The notes under the pieces: model-generated
Seen by the model: the letters and a program-made list of their open reading frames with translations, nothing else
Told to the model about the DNA's origin: nothing
Database searches by the model: none
Shown here: piece by piece, positions 25,937-34,998 of the stretch
How positions within the stretch are numbered: the first letter of the stretch is position 1
How the letters are laid out: each line of letters starts with the position of its first letter
Source: PALSA-350 sp963834445
GTDB taxonomy: Bacteria; Acidobacteriota; Terriglobia; Terriglobales; Acidobacteriaceae
Reading direction: 5' to 3'
Length of the DNA stretch: 64,000 nt
Assembly: GCA_963834445.1 (NCBI GenBank)
Contig: CAWIBU010000009.1
Coordinates: forward strand, 1,240,001-1,304,000
Translations under genes and position numbers: made by a program

Positions 25937-27892
25937 TCACCCCCCCGCCGTGATTTTAAGGTCGTTGACGGCGCGGTAGGCCTGGTTGATGGCGCAGTCG
26001 GTGTAGGCGTAGGCGTCGGCATCGGCGTTGGCGATGGCGATGCGGCCAAAGGGCTTTCTGGCTTCGACACAGGGCAGCGGGCCACCCTCTAACCAGAAGG
26101 GATCCCACAGCGAGTTGTATTGGTAGGCGTAGCCGTGGGGCCAGCGGTTGACGGTGATGGCGGCGATGTCACGCGCCGGGTCGAAGCCGCCCGCGCCGAT
26201 GCTGCGGGCAAGCTGCTCGCGAATGTTTCGCTCGAAGGTCTCGAACGTGGTGGCGTAGAGATTGGCGCGACCGGCACGGTGCTGAGCGCGCGCCGGCAGG
26301 CCCGGAGAACAGGGATACCGCCCCATTGTCACGACAATGGGGTCGGCTGGATCTTTCGTACAGTGATAGTTGCCTATGCTGACACGGTGGTCGAGATTGG
26401 CCTCGTTGAAGTAGGATCCGGGGGCGTAGATGCCCGAGGTTTGCAGGCGAACGAAGCTCTGCCAGTTCCTGATGGCTACGTTGGTGTAAACGATGGGAAC
26501 TTTTTCTGCCGAGCGCAAGGCCGCGATCTGCTCTTTGGGCAACTCTGTGGTGAGGTAGGGAATGACCGGGTGCCAGCAGGCCAGAATGCAGTGGGATGCT
26601 TTCACCGTGTACATCTGGCCGTTCTGCACATAGGTTATTTCCACTTCCTTTGCGGTCGCCGGGTCGCCGTCATGGCGCACCTTGACCACGGTGCTGTTCA
26701 GGCGGATGCGGGTGGGGTTTCCGGCCTTGTCCAAGTCGTCGTATTTGACCTGTGAGCTGACAATGTCATCGGCTGAGTTGCCGGGCACCGCGTCCGGGAT
26801 GAGCGAACGCACCAGCAGCCGCGCGATCGAAGAGTTGCCGTCGGGGAAGTGAAAGAAGTATTCTTCCGCAGCCTCGTTGAAGATGGAGTCGCGCCCCATG
26901 CCCGGGCCGGGCCCCGGCGCCAGCTTGAGGCCATGGAAGCCGGGCAGCCGCAAGCCCCACGCGTCCTGCGCCGACACGGCATCGATGCCCGCTCCATAGA
27001 GCGACTTCGGGTAAGACTGCAGCAGCGCGACGACGGAGGGATCGACCTTGGCCAGATTGAGCAGGTAGTAGGTGTAGCTCATGCGCGCCAGCTTGGCCTT
27101 CTTCTGGTCAGAGGTGAGGCCGGGCAGCAGGTCCTGGTCGAGGCTGAAGAGGCGCTGCAGGTCAGTTTTAGCTTTATTGCTCAGCGGGGCTTGCTCGGCA
27201 AACTCCTGCCAGGCCTTTGCGTTCTCGGCGGCCGTATGTTTGCCGCGGCGGGGAGAGGGATCGGGTGTGAGGCGATCGGCGCCGAAGGTTTCCTTATCGA
27301 AAAAGATCTTGTGCTTGAGGCCGAGCGAAGGATAAAGGTTTTCGTCATTGTGCTGCTCGTACGAGGAGACGTCGATGCCGAGATCGCGGATCACGCCTTT
27401 GGCGACCGGGCTGTAGGGCGCCGGGCTTTCGATGGCGTAAGTGCCGCCGTAGCCGAGCATGAAGGTTTTGTCGACCTGGAATTCGTTACGTTTGGCATGG
27501 CCGCCGAAGTCGTCGTGGTTTTCGAGGATGAGCACGCGCGCGTTTTTGCCCGCGGCCTGATGGAAAAAGCGGGCAGACGAGAGCCCGCTGATGCCGCCGC
27601 CGACGACGATCAGGTCGTAGGTTTCGCCGGTAGCCGCCGGTTGGCCGGCGTGGGACCAGAAGGTGCCATCACGCAGGCTGTGGGCTACCTCGAAGGCTCC
27701 CTTGTGGGAGCCGCGCATGCCGTGCAGAGCGGGAGGGTCGTAGCCGGTTGCGTTTTGTGCCTCGGGCGCGGCCTGAGCAAAGAGAGAATGGTGGGGCGTG
27801 ACGGCGGCGGCAATCGCCATGGCCGCGCCGTTCATGAAGTCGCGGCGGGTGATGCGGCAGTCCATGCCCAGTTCTTTGTCAGTCCAGCTCAT
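25937..27892 (-). CDS. Tat-exported FAD-dependent amine oxidoreductase, spermidine dehydrogenase-like
   Basis: The 651-aa protein starts with a Tat signal (ITRRDFMNGAAMAIAAAVTP, Arg16-Arg17) and is therefore periplasmic. Residues 92-103 form the Rossmann dinucleotide motif DLIVVGGGISGL, followed by the FAD-binding acidic residue in ILENHDDFGGHAKRNEF. The C-terminal FAD part includes AITVNRWPHGYAYQYN. The layout agrees with large flavoproteins annotated as spermidine dehydrogenase (SpdH), which cut spermidine to 1,3-diaminopropane and 4-aminobutyraldehyde. Being the last gene of a Pot-type polyamine uptake operon supports this. The function is inferred from family plus context. Its stop lies only 3 bases from an intergenic repeat element. 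Confidence 0.68.
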   Translation of the reverse strand: MSWTDKELGMDCRITRRDFMNGAAMAIAAAVTPHHSLFAQAAPEAQNATGYDPPALHGMRGSHKGAFEVAHSLRDGTFWSHAGQPAATGETYDLIVVGGGISGLSSARFFHQAAGKNARVLILENHDDFGGHAKRNEFQVDKTFMLGYGGTYAIESPAPYSPVAKGVIRDLGIDVSSYEQHNDENLYPSLGLKHKIFFDKETFGADRLTPDPSPRRGKHTAAENAKAWQEFAEQAPLSNKAKTDLQRLFSLDQDLLPGLTSDQKKAKLARMSYTYYLLNLAKVDPSVVALLQSYPKSLYGAGIDAVSAQDAWGLRLPGFHGLKLAPGPGPGMGRDSIFNEAAEEYFFHFPDGNSSIARLLVRSLIPDAVPGNSADDIVSSQVKYDDLDKAGNPTRIRLNSTVVKVRHDGDPATAKEVEITYVQNGQMYTVKASHCILACWHPVIPYLTTELPKEQIAALRSAEKVPIVYTNVAIRNWQSFVRLQTSGIYAPGSYFNEANLDHRVSIGNYHCTKDPADPIVVTMGRYPCSPGLPARAQHRAGRANLYATTFETFERNIREQLARSIGAGGFDPARDIAAITVNRWPHGYAYQYNSLWDPFWLEGGPLPCVEARKPFGRIAIANADADAYAYTDCAINQAYRAVNDLKITAGG

Positions 27893-27901
27893 AGGCGAAG
27901 T

Positions 27902-28687
27902 TTACCTCGAAGACGTTTGTTGGGTGGTCAGCCACTGTGACAGAAAGATGGTGACGACTGAGAAAAGAAAGATCAGGGTCGCGATGGCGTTCATTTCCGG
28001 GGTTGCGCCGCGCCGCAGGCGTGACCAGATCTCGAGCGGCAGCGTGTTCTGTCTGCCGATGAGGAAGAAAGTCACGGCAATTTCATCCATCGAGAGGGTG
28101 AAGACCAGAAGCGCGGTGCCGAGCAGGGAAGTGCTCAGACCCGGAAGAACGATGCGCATCATGGTCTGCAGGCGGCTGGCCCCCAGGTCCGCGGAGGCTT
28201 CTTCGAGCGAGCGATCGAGCTTGGAGAGCCCAGCGAAGATCTCGGTGGTGGCGACGGCTGTCAATGCAGTGGAGTGGCCAAGAATCACGGTCACCAGGCT
28301 GAGATGGAATCCGCTGCTGACCGTCAGCAAGAGCAGGGAGATGCCGGTGATGACCCCGGGAACAATAAGCGGCAGCAGGACCAGCCTTTGCAGGGTCGCT
28401 TTGCCGGGGAAGGCGTAGCGGTCAAGCGCATAGGCGGCGGGAAAGCCGATCAGCATCGAGAGCACGACGGTGGAGAGGGCGACGATGAGGCTGTTGCCCA
28501 CCGCGCTCCCCATGGCGGCGTCGCCGAACAGGGTGCGATACCAATCGAGTGTGAAGTGTTGCGGGGGAAAGCCGCCGACGCCATCGCGGTTGAAGGAGTA
28601 GACGATCAGAACCACGATGGGCAGGTAAAGAAACGCATAGGCAGCGCACGCGTAGGCCGCGCCGAAGGCTCGGCTGCCGGATCTCAT
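27902..28687 (-). CDS. potC: Polyamine-type ABC transporter permease (PotC/PotI-like)
   Basis: This inner-membrane permease of 261 aa has six predicted helices and the EAA loop EEASADLGASRLQTMMRIVLP (about 160-181), which contacts the ATPase. The opening FLYLPIVVLIVYSFN and the phrase SMDEIAVTFFL are typical of PotC. Together with PotB-like, PotA-like and PotD-like neighbours it forms a complete binding-protein-dependent importer. Start overlaps the previous gene stop (ATGA at 28684-28687), and the SpdH-like gene follows after 9 bases. The substrate is inferred as putrescine/spermidine from the family; other small cations are possible. Confidence 0.88.
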   Translation of the reverse strand: MRSGSRAFGAAYACAAYAFLYLPIVVLIVYSFNRDGVGGFPPQHFTLDWYRTLFGDAAMGSAVGNSLIVALSTVVLSMLIGFPAAYALDRYAFPGKATLQRLVLLPLIVPGVITGISLLLLTVSSGFHLSLVTVILGHSTALTAVATTEIFAGLSKLDRSLEEASADLGASRLQTMMRIVLPGLSTSLLGTALLVFTLSMDEIAVTFFLIGRQNTLPLEIWSRLRRGATPEMNAIATLIFLFSVVTIFLSQWLTTQQTSSR

Positions 28688-29535
28688 GCCGCTCTCCAGC
28701 GGCGCTCCAGGCGCTGGGTAAGGGTGAGGATGGCGAGCACCATGACCAGGATCAGCACCGCTACGGCTGCGCCGAGCGGCCAGTTGTAATCCGCGCCAAA
28801 GAGGTTGGCTACGATGTTGGCGATCATCACGCTGCTCGGGCCACCCAGCAGCAGCGGGGCGAGAAAGTCACCGAAGCTGAGGAGAAAGGCGAAGGTTGCG
28901 CCGGAGAGAACGCCGGGCAGGGAGAGCGGGAGAATGACGCGGGTAAAAGTCTGCCAGGTGTTGGCGCCGAGGTCGCTCGATGACTCCAGCAGTTCGTGGG
29001 GAATCTTTTCGAGCGAGGCTACAACCGGCAGCACAACGAAGGGCACATAGATGTGGGTCAGGGTGACGATCACCGCGAAGGGACTGTAGAGCAGAAAGCC
29101 TAACGGGTGGCGGGTGGCGTGGCACCAGAGCAGAAGGGTGTTCATCACACCTTCGTTGCCGAAGATGACCTTCCATGCGTAAGCGCGCACCAGGTAGCTG
29201 ATCCAGAGCGGAAGAATCACGGCCTGGTAAAGGATGCGGCGGTACTTGCCGGCCTGAAAGACAAGGAAGCAGGCGAGGGGATAGCCGATGAGCAGCGAGA
29301 GCACCACGACCGAGAAGGCGATGCGCATGGAACGGAGAATGACGGTGAGGTAGAGCGGCGTGTGCAGCAGGTGGAGATAATTGGCCAGGGTTGCGTGGTG
29401 CACGACTTGCTGGTTGGCGTCGAGACTCCAGAAGCTGTAACAGAAGAGCAGGCAATAGGGCAGGAAGAGAAAGAGGGTAATCCAGGCGAAGGGCGGCAGG
29501 GCTACCAACGAAGCGGAGAGACGTGAGCGGGGCAT
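28684..29535 (-). CDS. potB: Polyamine-type ABC transporter permease (PotB/PotH-like)
   Basis: The first permease subunit (283 aa) has six helices, with the PotB-like start LPPFAWITLFLFLPYCLLFCYSFW, AYAWKVIFGNEGVMN in the middle, and the EAA motif ESSSDLGANTWQTFTRVILPLSLPG. The frame is open to 29634, but that part overlaps the ATPase gene and is shadow; ATG 29535 touches the potA stop (29537) as expected for a coupled operon. It heterodimerises with the PotC-like permease encoded next. Confidence 0.88.
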   Translation of the reverse strand: MPRSRLSASLVALPPFAWITLFLFLPYCLLFCYSFWSLDANQQVVHHATLANYLHLLHTPLYLTVILRSMRIAFSVVVLSLLIGYPLACFLVFQAGKYRRILYQAVILPLWISYLVRAYAWKVIFGNEGVMNTLLLWCHATRHPLGFLLYSPFAVIVTLTHIYVPFVVLPVVASLEKIPHELLESSSDLGANTWQTFTRVILPLSLPGVLSGATFAFLLSFGDFLAPLLLGGPSSVMIANIVANLFGADYNWPLGAAVAVLILVMVLAILTLTQRLERRWRAA

Positions 29536-29536
29536 G

Positions 29537-30562
29537 CTAGGCCTGCTCCGGTTCGAGAGGGACGAGATCTTGCGGGTGGAAAGCGAAGTGGTTGCCGGTG
29601 ATGGGTCCGGCGATGCGGGCGCAGAGCTCCACATCGCCGGCGCAGCGGAGGGTTAGCAGGGAATCCGCACCGTGGAATTGTTCAGCAACTACATCGGCGG
29701 CAAATTCCACCCCCGGCGTGGTGTCAGCGGCGGCCGCGATGCACTCCGGGCGCAGGGAAAAGACGGCGGGCCCATCCGGCAGGGTGACGGAAACGGAGAA
29801 GGCGCCGCAGTTGGCCACGCCTTGTTTCACGACCCCGGCGACCAGGTTACTGTTGCCGATAAACGAGGCCACATAAGCAGTGCGTGGCGTGGTGTAGATG
29901 GTTCGCGGGGTGGCGCACTGTTCCACCTTGCCATGGCGCAGCAAGACCACGCGATCAGAAATGGCCAGCGCCTCGCTTTGATCGTGGGTGACGAAGATGA
30001 AGGTGATGCCGACTTCGCGCTGCAGCAGCTTGAGTTCGCGCTGCATTTCGAGGCGTAGATTTGCGTCGAGCGCAGAGAGCGGTTCATCGAGCAGCAGCAG
30101 CCGGGGGCGATTGACCAGCGCGCGGGCCAGGGCGACGCGTTGCTTCTGTCCTCCGCTGATTTGCCGCGGGAAGTGTTTGGCAAACGGATCCATGCGGACT
30201 TTTTCCAGGGCCTCGCCCACCCGCGTCGTCATCTCGCTGCGCGGGCAGCCACGCACGCGCAAGCCGTAGGCTACGTTGTCAAACACGTTCATGTGGGGGA
30301 AAAGGGCGTAGCTCTGAAAGACGGTGTGGATAGGCCGGCGATGAGGTGGCATCGCATCGAGCGGTTGGTCCTCGAGCATCACGCGTCCCGAGGTGGCTTC
30401 TTCAAACCCGGCCAGAATGCGCAGCAATGTGGTCTTGCCGGAGCCGCTTTCGCCCAGCAGGGTGAGGAATTCGCCCTGCTCCACGTCGAGCGAAACGCCG
30501 GCGAGCACGGTGTTCTCGCCGAAGCGCTTGCCTACGTTTTCCAGGCGCAGAAAGCTATTCAT
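29537..30562 (-). CDS. potA: Polyamine-type ABC transporter ATPase (PotA-like)
   Basis: This cytoplasmic ATPase of 341 aa drives the importer. Walker A GESGSGKT is at 37-44, the Q-loop VFQSYALFPH at 81-90, the signature SGGQKQ at 136-141, Walker B LLLLDEP at about 155-161, and the H-loop FVTHDQSEAL follows. A C-terminal TOBE domain (about 260-340) is typical of the CUT1/Pot class. All catalytic residues are present. The gene follows the binding-protein gene by 10 bases and precedes the two permease genes with essentially no gap. Confidence 0.92.
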   Translation of the reverse strand: MNSFLRLENVGKRFGENTVLAGVSLDVEQGEFLTLLGESGSGKTTLLRILAGFEEATSGRVMLEDQPLDAMPPHRRPIHTVFQSYALFPHMNVFDNVAYGLRVRGCPRSEMTTRVGEALEKVRMDPFAKHFPRQISGGQKQRVALARALVNRPRLLLLDEPLSALDANLRLEMQRELKLLQREVGITFIFVTHDQSEALAISDRVVLLRHGKVEQCATPRTIYTTPRTAYVASFIGNSNLVAGVVKQGVANCGAFSVSVTLPDGPAVFSLRPECIAAAADTTPGVEFAADVVAEQFHGADSLLTLRCAGDVELCARIAGPITGNHFAFHPQDLVPLEPEQA

Positions 30563-30572
30563 GTGCAGCCCT

Positions 30573-31664
30573 TCACTGGGCGGCCTTTACTTCATTCCAG
30601 ATCTCGGTGTAGCGGGCGCGGCGGGGCACGTCTGCCCAGAAGATGATCTGGCGCTGGTAGGCCTCGATGTCGTCAAGGTGCAGGCTGTGGCGCTGCTCCG
30701 CGGTCATCAGGGCGGCGGCTTGCGGGTTGGCCGGGATGTAGCCGGTCACGTCGCTGAGCTGCTTCTGCACCTGGGCAGAGACCATGTAGTTCAGAAACTG
30801 GTAGGCAAGGTCTTTGTTGTCGCTTGCCTGGGTGACCATCAGGTGGTCGATCCAGCCGGTGGTGCCTTCGGCGGGAATCTCTTCCTGGATGGGCAGGCCG
30901 CTCTTATGCAACTGGTTGGTGACCAGCGGCCAGCCCATGGCGGCGATGACTTCGTGGTTCTGGAAGAGGTTGGTGAGCTCGCCGCCGGTGGTCCAGAGTT
31001 TGCGGATATTCGGTTTGAGTGCGATCAGTTTTTGCTTCACCTGTTCCAGTTGGGGATCGGTCAGGTGGTAAATGGCCGCCGGGTCCTGCTTGCCGAAGCC
31101 GAGAACCTGGGCTGCCATGTATACCGTCGAGAGGTCGTCCCAGAAGGAGAGTTTGTTGGCAAATTTTGGGTCCCAGAGCTCAGCCCAGGTTGCGGGCGGC
31201 TTGGCAAAGGCGGTGGTGTCGTAAAGCAGCGGATTGGGTCCCCAGGTGAGGGGCACGCCGTAGACTTTGCCATCCTGGCGCACCAGCGGTTTGCTGGTGA
31301 GGGTTGGAGAAAGCTGGCCGTAGTTGGTGACCTTGCTCAGGTCAAGCGGGGCCACCAGGCCGGAGCGGCTGAGCATGGTGGCTACGTCGCTCGAGGGCGA
31401 GATAACGTCGTAATTAGAAGCGGCGCCCCCGCGCAACTTGGCGACCAGCTCGTCGCTCGATCCCATGTAGGCGGCGCTTACTTTGCATTGGCATTGGGCT
31501 TCGAAGCCGCGGACGAAGGAAGGGTCCGCGTAGCCTTCCCAGACCAGCAGGCTGAGGGTGGGCGGGCTTTTTTTGCAGCCGCCAAGCAAGGCGAGCGCGG
31601 CCACGCTGCAGAGAAGGAGGAACCTTGTTGCCTTTGCGTTTACGCTCGACAAATGCTGCTCCAA
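30573..31664 (-). CDS. potD: Polyamine-type ABC transporter substrate-binding lipoprotein (PotD/PotF-like)
   Basis: This 363-aa extracytoplasmic solute-binding protein has a lipoprotein signal ending ALLGGC (Cys about 30), so it is membrane-anchored. The mature part starts LSLLVWEGYADPSFVRGFE, matching the PotD/PotF family, and contains the hinge and pocket landmarks DVISPSSDVATMLSRSGLVAPLD and PLTWGPNPLLYD. It is the first gene of the five-gene operon potD-potA-potB-potC-spdH-like. The divergent amine-catabolic operon starts about 340 bases away, so both may share control. Confidence 0.87.
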   Translation of the reverse strand: MEQHLSSVNAKATRFLLLCSVAALALLGGCKKSPPTLSLLVWEGYADPSFVRGFEAQCQCKVSAAYMGSSDELVAKLRGGAASNYDVISPSSDVATMLSRSGLVAPLDLSKVTNYGQLSPTLTSKPLVRQDGKVYGVPLTWGPNPLLYDTTAFAKPPATWAELWDPKFANKLSFWDDLSTVYMAAQVLGFGKQDPAAIYHLTDPQLEQVKQKLIALKPNIRKLWTTGGELTNLFQNHEVIAAMGWPLVTNQLHKSGLPIQEEIPAEGTTGWIDHLMVTQASDNKDLAYQFLNYMVSAQVQKQLSDVTGYIPANPQAAALMTAEQRHSLHLDDIEAYQRQIIFWADVPRRARYTEIWNEVKAAQ

Positions 31665-32000
31665 TGTGAGGGCCGGATCTCCGGTGAAAGCGGGAGCACG
31701 CAGAATTGACTAATTTCCCAAAAATTACTACAAGGGTTTACCCGTGGCAACGTCTTTCCTGAGAGACTTATTAAGTCATATAATGCAACCAGGCTTCCCC
31801 GACGGAATGTTTTCTTCTTCCAGTTTCGCAGCAGTCAGCACGTTTTGCCGCATGCGGTGGTTTCTCCGCTATGCCCGCGGCGAAGCCCGGCTGTGCCTCC
31901 GACCCAATCCCAGCCTTTAAATCCCAGGCCCGCTCCACAGTTTTCAGCGGCACCCGGCCCCTCTTCTTTTTTACCGCCCATTGGGCAAAGGATGAATCCC
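31665..32000. promoter_or_regulatory. Divergent promoter region of the amine uptake and catabolism operons
   Basis: The 336-base gap carries the start regions of two divergent operons. A perfect -10 hexamer TATAAT lies at 31779-31784 on the plus strand, with a weak -35 candidate TTTCCT at 31755-31760 (18-base spacing). A small palindrome, GGGTTTACCC, lies just upstream (about 31733-31742) and could bind a regulator. AAAGGA at 31987-31992 is the ribosome site of the plus-strand operon. No riboswitch was recognised. Confidence 0.45.
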
Positions 32001-33377
32001 ATGCACCCCCTTCTTGAGAAGGAACTCGCTACTTTTGAAGCACGTACCCCCGGCTCCCGCGCCGCGCTAAAGCGTGCAGAACCCCGCATGCCGCTCGGCG
32101 TAGCCAGCAACTTCCGCAGTTACGAGCCCTGGCCGTTGTTTGTGAAAGACGCGGCGGGTACGCACATTCATGATCTTGATGGCAATGAGTACATCGATTT
32201 CAACCTGTGTTTCGGCGCGCTGATGGCCGGACATTGTCACCCGGCGGTGGTGGCTGCGGTGCAGGAACGGTTGATTACCGGCACCATGTACGGCATGCCG
32301 CACACGCTGGAGTATGACCTTGCGGATGAGATCGCGCAGCGGTTCCCGGTGGAGCAGGTTCGCTTCGGCAGCAGCGGCACCGAGGTGACGATGCATGCTA
32401 TCCGTATCGCGCGTGGCTTTACCGGCCGCGACAAGATCATCAAGATGGAGGGCGGCTACCACGGTGTCCATGATTCGGTTCTGGTGAGCATGAAGCCGAA
32501 GCTGGAGCTGTGCGGTGATCCGGATCGGCCCAACCAGGTGCCGGCGTCGGGTGGAGTTCCCGCGGACACAATCAAGAACACATTGGTGGCGCAGTTCAAC
32601 GATCTCAAAGCAGTGGCTGGGCTGTTCGCAGAGAACCCGCGCCAGATCGCTGCGATCATCATCGAGCCGATCATGATGAATATCGGCATCTGCATGCCGG
32701 AACCGGGCTACCTGGAAGGCTTGCGCGAGATCTGCACCCGCGAGGGCGCGCTGCTGATTTTTGACGAAGTGAAGACCGGCGCCAAGCTTGGCCGTGGCGG
32801 CGCTTGCGAGTACTTCAACATCAAGGCAGATATCGTGACCCTGGCCAAGTCGATTGGCGGTGGCTTTCCTTTGGCGGCCTTTGCGGCCAGCAAGGCGGTG
32901 ATGGATGTGATCGCGGAGCAGAAGGTGTTCCACGCGGGTACGTATGCCACCAATCCGCTGGTCATGGCGGCCGGGCTGGCTACCCTGCGTGAGGTGCTTA
33001 CGCCTGCGGGTTATGCCCACATCGGCAAGGTGAGCGATGCGTTGGTTGCTGGTTATAAGCAGATCGTCGAGAAGAACAGCCTGGAAGCGTATGTGGAGAG
33101 CGCGGGCGCAAACGGCGCCATGCTGATGTACCCAAAGAAGATTCGTAACTATCGTGAATGGCATGCGGTCGATACCAATCTTTGGAAGCTCTACTGGTTC
33201 GGCATGGTGAACCGCGGCGTGATGGCGCAGCCGTATTGGTGGGATGAGCAGTGGACGATCTCGGTCGCACACTCGATGGCGGATATTGACAAGCATCTCT
33301 CGGCGTTTGAAGAGGTGGCGCCGGCTCTGGCCCAGGCACAACAACAGACGAAGGCGCTGCAGGAAACGTTGGCTTAG
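32001..33377 (+). CDS. Class III aminotransferase, glutamate-1-semialdehyde-aminomutase-like
   Basis: This PLP-dependent aminotransferase has 458 aa from ATG 32001 (AAAGGA 8 bases upstream; the frame is open to 31845). Motifs include RFGSSGTEVTMHAIRIARGFTGRDKIIKMEGGYHG (PLP phosphate and substrate region, quoted in parts), LLIFDEVKTG with the cofactor Asp, and LAKSIGGGFPLAA with the Schiff-base Lys283. These features resemble HemL, but the gene context is amine catabolism and a distinct amino-group transfer is more likely, perhaps on a polyamine-derived amine or amino acid. It is the first gene of a seven-gene plus-strand operon and is followed by hairpin repeats. Confidence 0.8.
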   Translation: MHPLLEKELATFEARTPGSRAALKRAEPRMPLGVASNFRSYEPWPLFVKDAAGTHIHDLDGNEYIDFNLCFGALMAGHCHPAVVAAVQERLITGTMYGMPHTLEYDLADEIAQRFPVEQVRFGSSGTEVTMHAIRIARGFTGRDKIIKMEGGYHGVHDSVLVSMKPKLELCGDPDRPNQVPASGGVPADTIKNTLVAQFNDLKAVAGLFAENPRQIAAIIIEPIMMNIGICMPEPGYLEGLREICTREGALLIFDEVKTGAKLGRGGACEYFNIKADIVTLAKSIGGGFPLAAFAASKAVMDVIAEQKVFHAGTYATNPLVMAAGLATLREVLTPAGYAHIGKVSDALVAGYKQIVEKNSLEAYVESAGANGAMLMYPKKIRNYREWHAVDTNLWKLYWFGMVNRGVMAQPYWWDEQWTISVAHSMADIDKHLSAFEEVAPALAQAQQQTKALQETLA

Positions 33378-33401
33378 TCGCCGGTAACGGCTTTGTATCG
33401 G

Positions 33402-33480
33402 GGCCCGACTTTAGTCGGGCCACAACCGCCCCCAAGCAACTGGTGGGTGGCCCACTCAAGCAAAGCTTGAATGGGCCACC
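33402..33480. repeat. Two strong hairpins between aminotransferase and aldehyde dehydrogenase genes
   Basis: The first hairpin pairs GGCCCGACT (33402-33410) with AGTCGGGCC (33413-33421). The second pairs 33446-33461 (GGTGGCCCACTCAAGC) with 33465-33480 (GCTTGAATGGGCCACC), sixteen bases with one mismatch and loop AAA. Neither is followed by a T-tract, so they look like REP-type elements or mRNA-stabilising structures rather than terminators. Confidence 0.6.
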
Positions 33481-33521
33481 CTCAAAGCCGTTTCGGAGTT
33501 GAGATTGGAAAGGATCTAAAG

Positions 33522-34994
33522 ATGGCCGTCTCGCAGAGTAGTCTGGAGCCCATGTTCATCAACGGGGAATGGACGGAAGGGACTTCCGGCAAACGGATTC
33601 CTGTCTATGACCCTTCGACCGAAGAGGTCATTGCTGAGATTCCCGACGCCAGCGCTGCTGATGTCAACGCCGCCGTGGCTGCGGCGCGTCATGCCTTCGA
33701 TGAAGGCGGATGGCCGCAAACGTCTGCGCAGGAGCGAGGACGCATCCTGTTTCGCATTGCGGCCAAGCTGCGTGAGGAGGCTCCGCTGCTGGCGGAGATG
33801 GAGTCGCGCAACTCGGGCAAGCCGATTGTGGAAGCGGAGTACGACATTGCCGATGCCGCTACGGTGTTTGAGTACTACGGCGGTTTGGCCAACAAGGTTT
33901 CGGGGCTGGTGAATCCGGTGCCCGATAACGCGCTGAGCCTCTCGATGAAGGAACCAGTTGGGGTGGCGGGTCAGATCATTCCCTGGAACTACCCCATCGG
34001 GATGGCTTCCTGGAAGCTGGCGCCCGCGCTGGCCGCGGGTTGCACCTGCGTCATGAAGCCGGCGGAGCAGACGCCCATGACCATGCTGAAGCTGGCGGGT
34101 TGGCTCTCGGAGTGCGGCGTGCCGCCTGGTGTCGTGAACGTGGTGACCGGGCTGGGAGAGACGGCGGGCGCCGCGATTGTGGCCCATCCCGACGTGGATA
34201 AGGTGGCATTCACCGGTTCGGCTGCGGTGGGCAAGATCATCATGAAGTCGGCTGCCGATACGCTCAAGCGGGTCACGCTCGAGCTGGGGGGCAAGTCGCC
34301 CAACATCTTTTTTGCCGATGCGGATTTCGAAGCCGCCATCGATGGCGCGCTGTTCGGCGTGTTCATCAACCAGGGTGAGGTATGCTCGGCCGGGAGCCGG
34401 GTGCTGGTGCAGCGCTCGATCTACACAAAATTTGTCGAGGCGATGACAGAGAAGGCGCGGAGCATCAAGCTCGGGCCGCCGCTCGATCGTGCAACCAAGA
34501 TGGGTCCGCTGGTCAGCCGGGAACAGTACGATCGGGTGTCGGCTTACCAGGTGCTGGGCAAGTCCGAAGCCAAGCTGGCATTGGGTGGCGGAAGACCGGC
34601 TTCGATGCCTCGCGGCTACTACGTGGAGCCGACCATTTTCTACGACGTGGATAACTCATCGCGGATTGCGCGCGAAGAGATCTTTGGTCCCGTGGCTTGC
34701 GTGATTCCGTTCGAGGACGAACGGGAGGCCCTGCAGATTGCCAACGATACTCCGTTCGGCCTGGGCGCCGCGGTGTGGTCACGCGACATCTTCCGTGCCA
34801 TGCGCATGGTGAAGGCTTTGCGCGCCGGCATTGTGTGGGTGAACCATATGCAGCCTACCTGCGTGGAAGCGCCATGGGGCGGATTCAAGCAGTCGGGCTT
34901 TGGCAGGGAGCTGGGCGTACACGGTATCGACGAGTATCTCGAGACCAAGCAGGTCTACATCAATCTCAACGAGCAACCGATTGGATGGTACTGA
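33522..34994 (+). CDS. NAD-dependent aldehyde dehydrogenase (aminobutyraldehyde/betaine aldehyde type)
   Basis: ALDH9-like enzymes oxidise 4-aminobutyraldehyde, betaine aldehyde or similar aminoaldehydes to the acid. The 490-aa protein has the full set: IPWNYPIGMASWKLAPALAAG (NAD site), FTGSAAVGK, ELGGKSP with the general-base Glu, and NQGEVCSAGSR with the nucleophile Cys288. In this setting the natural substrate is 4-aminobutyraldehyde released by the SpdH-like enzyme. ATG 33522 follows GGAAAGGA by 7 bases; the frame is open to 33471. gabT follows after 4 bases. Betaine aldehyde is an alternative because a Rieske amine oxygenase is encoded nearby. Confidence 0.86.
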   Translation: MAVSQSSLEPMFINGEWTEGTSGKRIPVYDPSTEEVIAEIPDASAADVNAAVAAARHAFDEGGWPQTSAQERGRILFRIAAKLREEAPLLAEMESRNSGKPIVEAEYDIADAATVFEYYGGLANKVSGLVNPVPDNALSLSMKEPVGVAGQIIPWNYPIGMASWKLAPALAAGCTCVMKPAEQTPMTMLKLAGWLSECGVPPGVVNVVTGLGETAGAAIVAHPDVDKVAFTGSAAVGKIIMKSAADTLKRVTLELGGKSPNIFFADADFEAAIDGALFGVFINQGEVCSAGSRVLVQRSIYTKFVEAMTEKARSIKLGPPLDRATKMGPLVSREQYDRVSAYQVLGKSEAKLALGGGRPASMPRGYYVEPTIFYDVDNSSRIAREEIFGPVACVIPFEDEREALQIANDTPFGLGAAVWSRDIFRAMRMVKALRAGIVWVNHMQPTCVEAPWGGFKQSGFGRELGVHGIDEYLETKQVYINLNEQPIGWY

Positions 34995-34998
34995 AGCC

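Noticed and set aside
26849..27940. Long plus-strand open frame of 363 codons opposite the SpdH-like gene
   Set aside because: It is the antisense shadow of a well-supported flavoprotein; its product is Arg/Gly/Ala-rich without domain features or a ribosome site.
32067..33344. Minus-strand open frame of 425 codons opposite the first aminotransferase gene
   Set aside because: His/Arg-rich product of a high-GC antisense frame; the plus-strand gene has clear PLP motifs.
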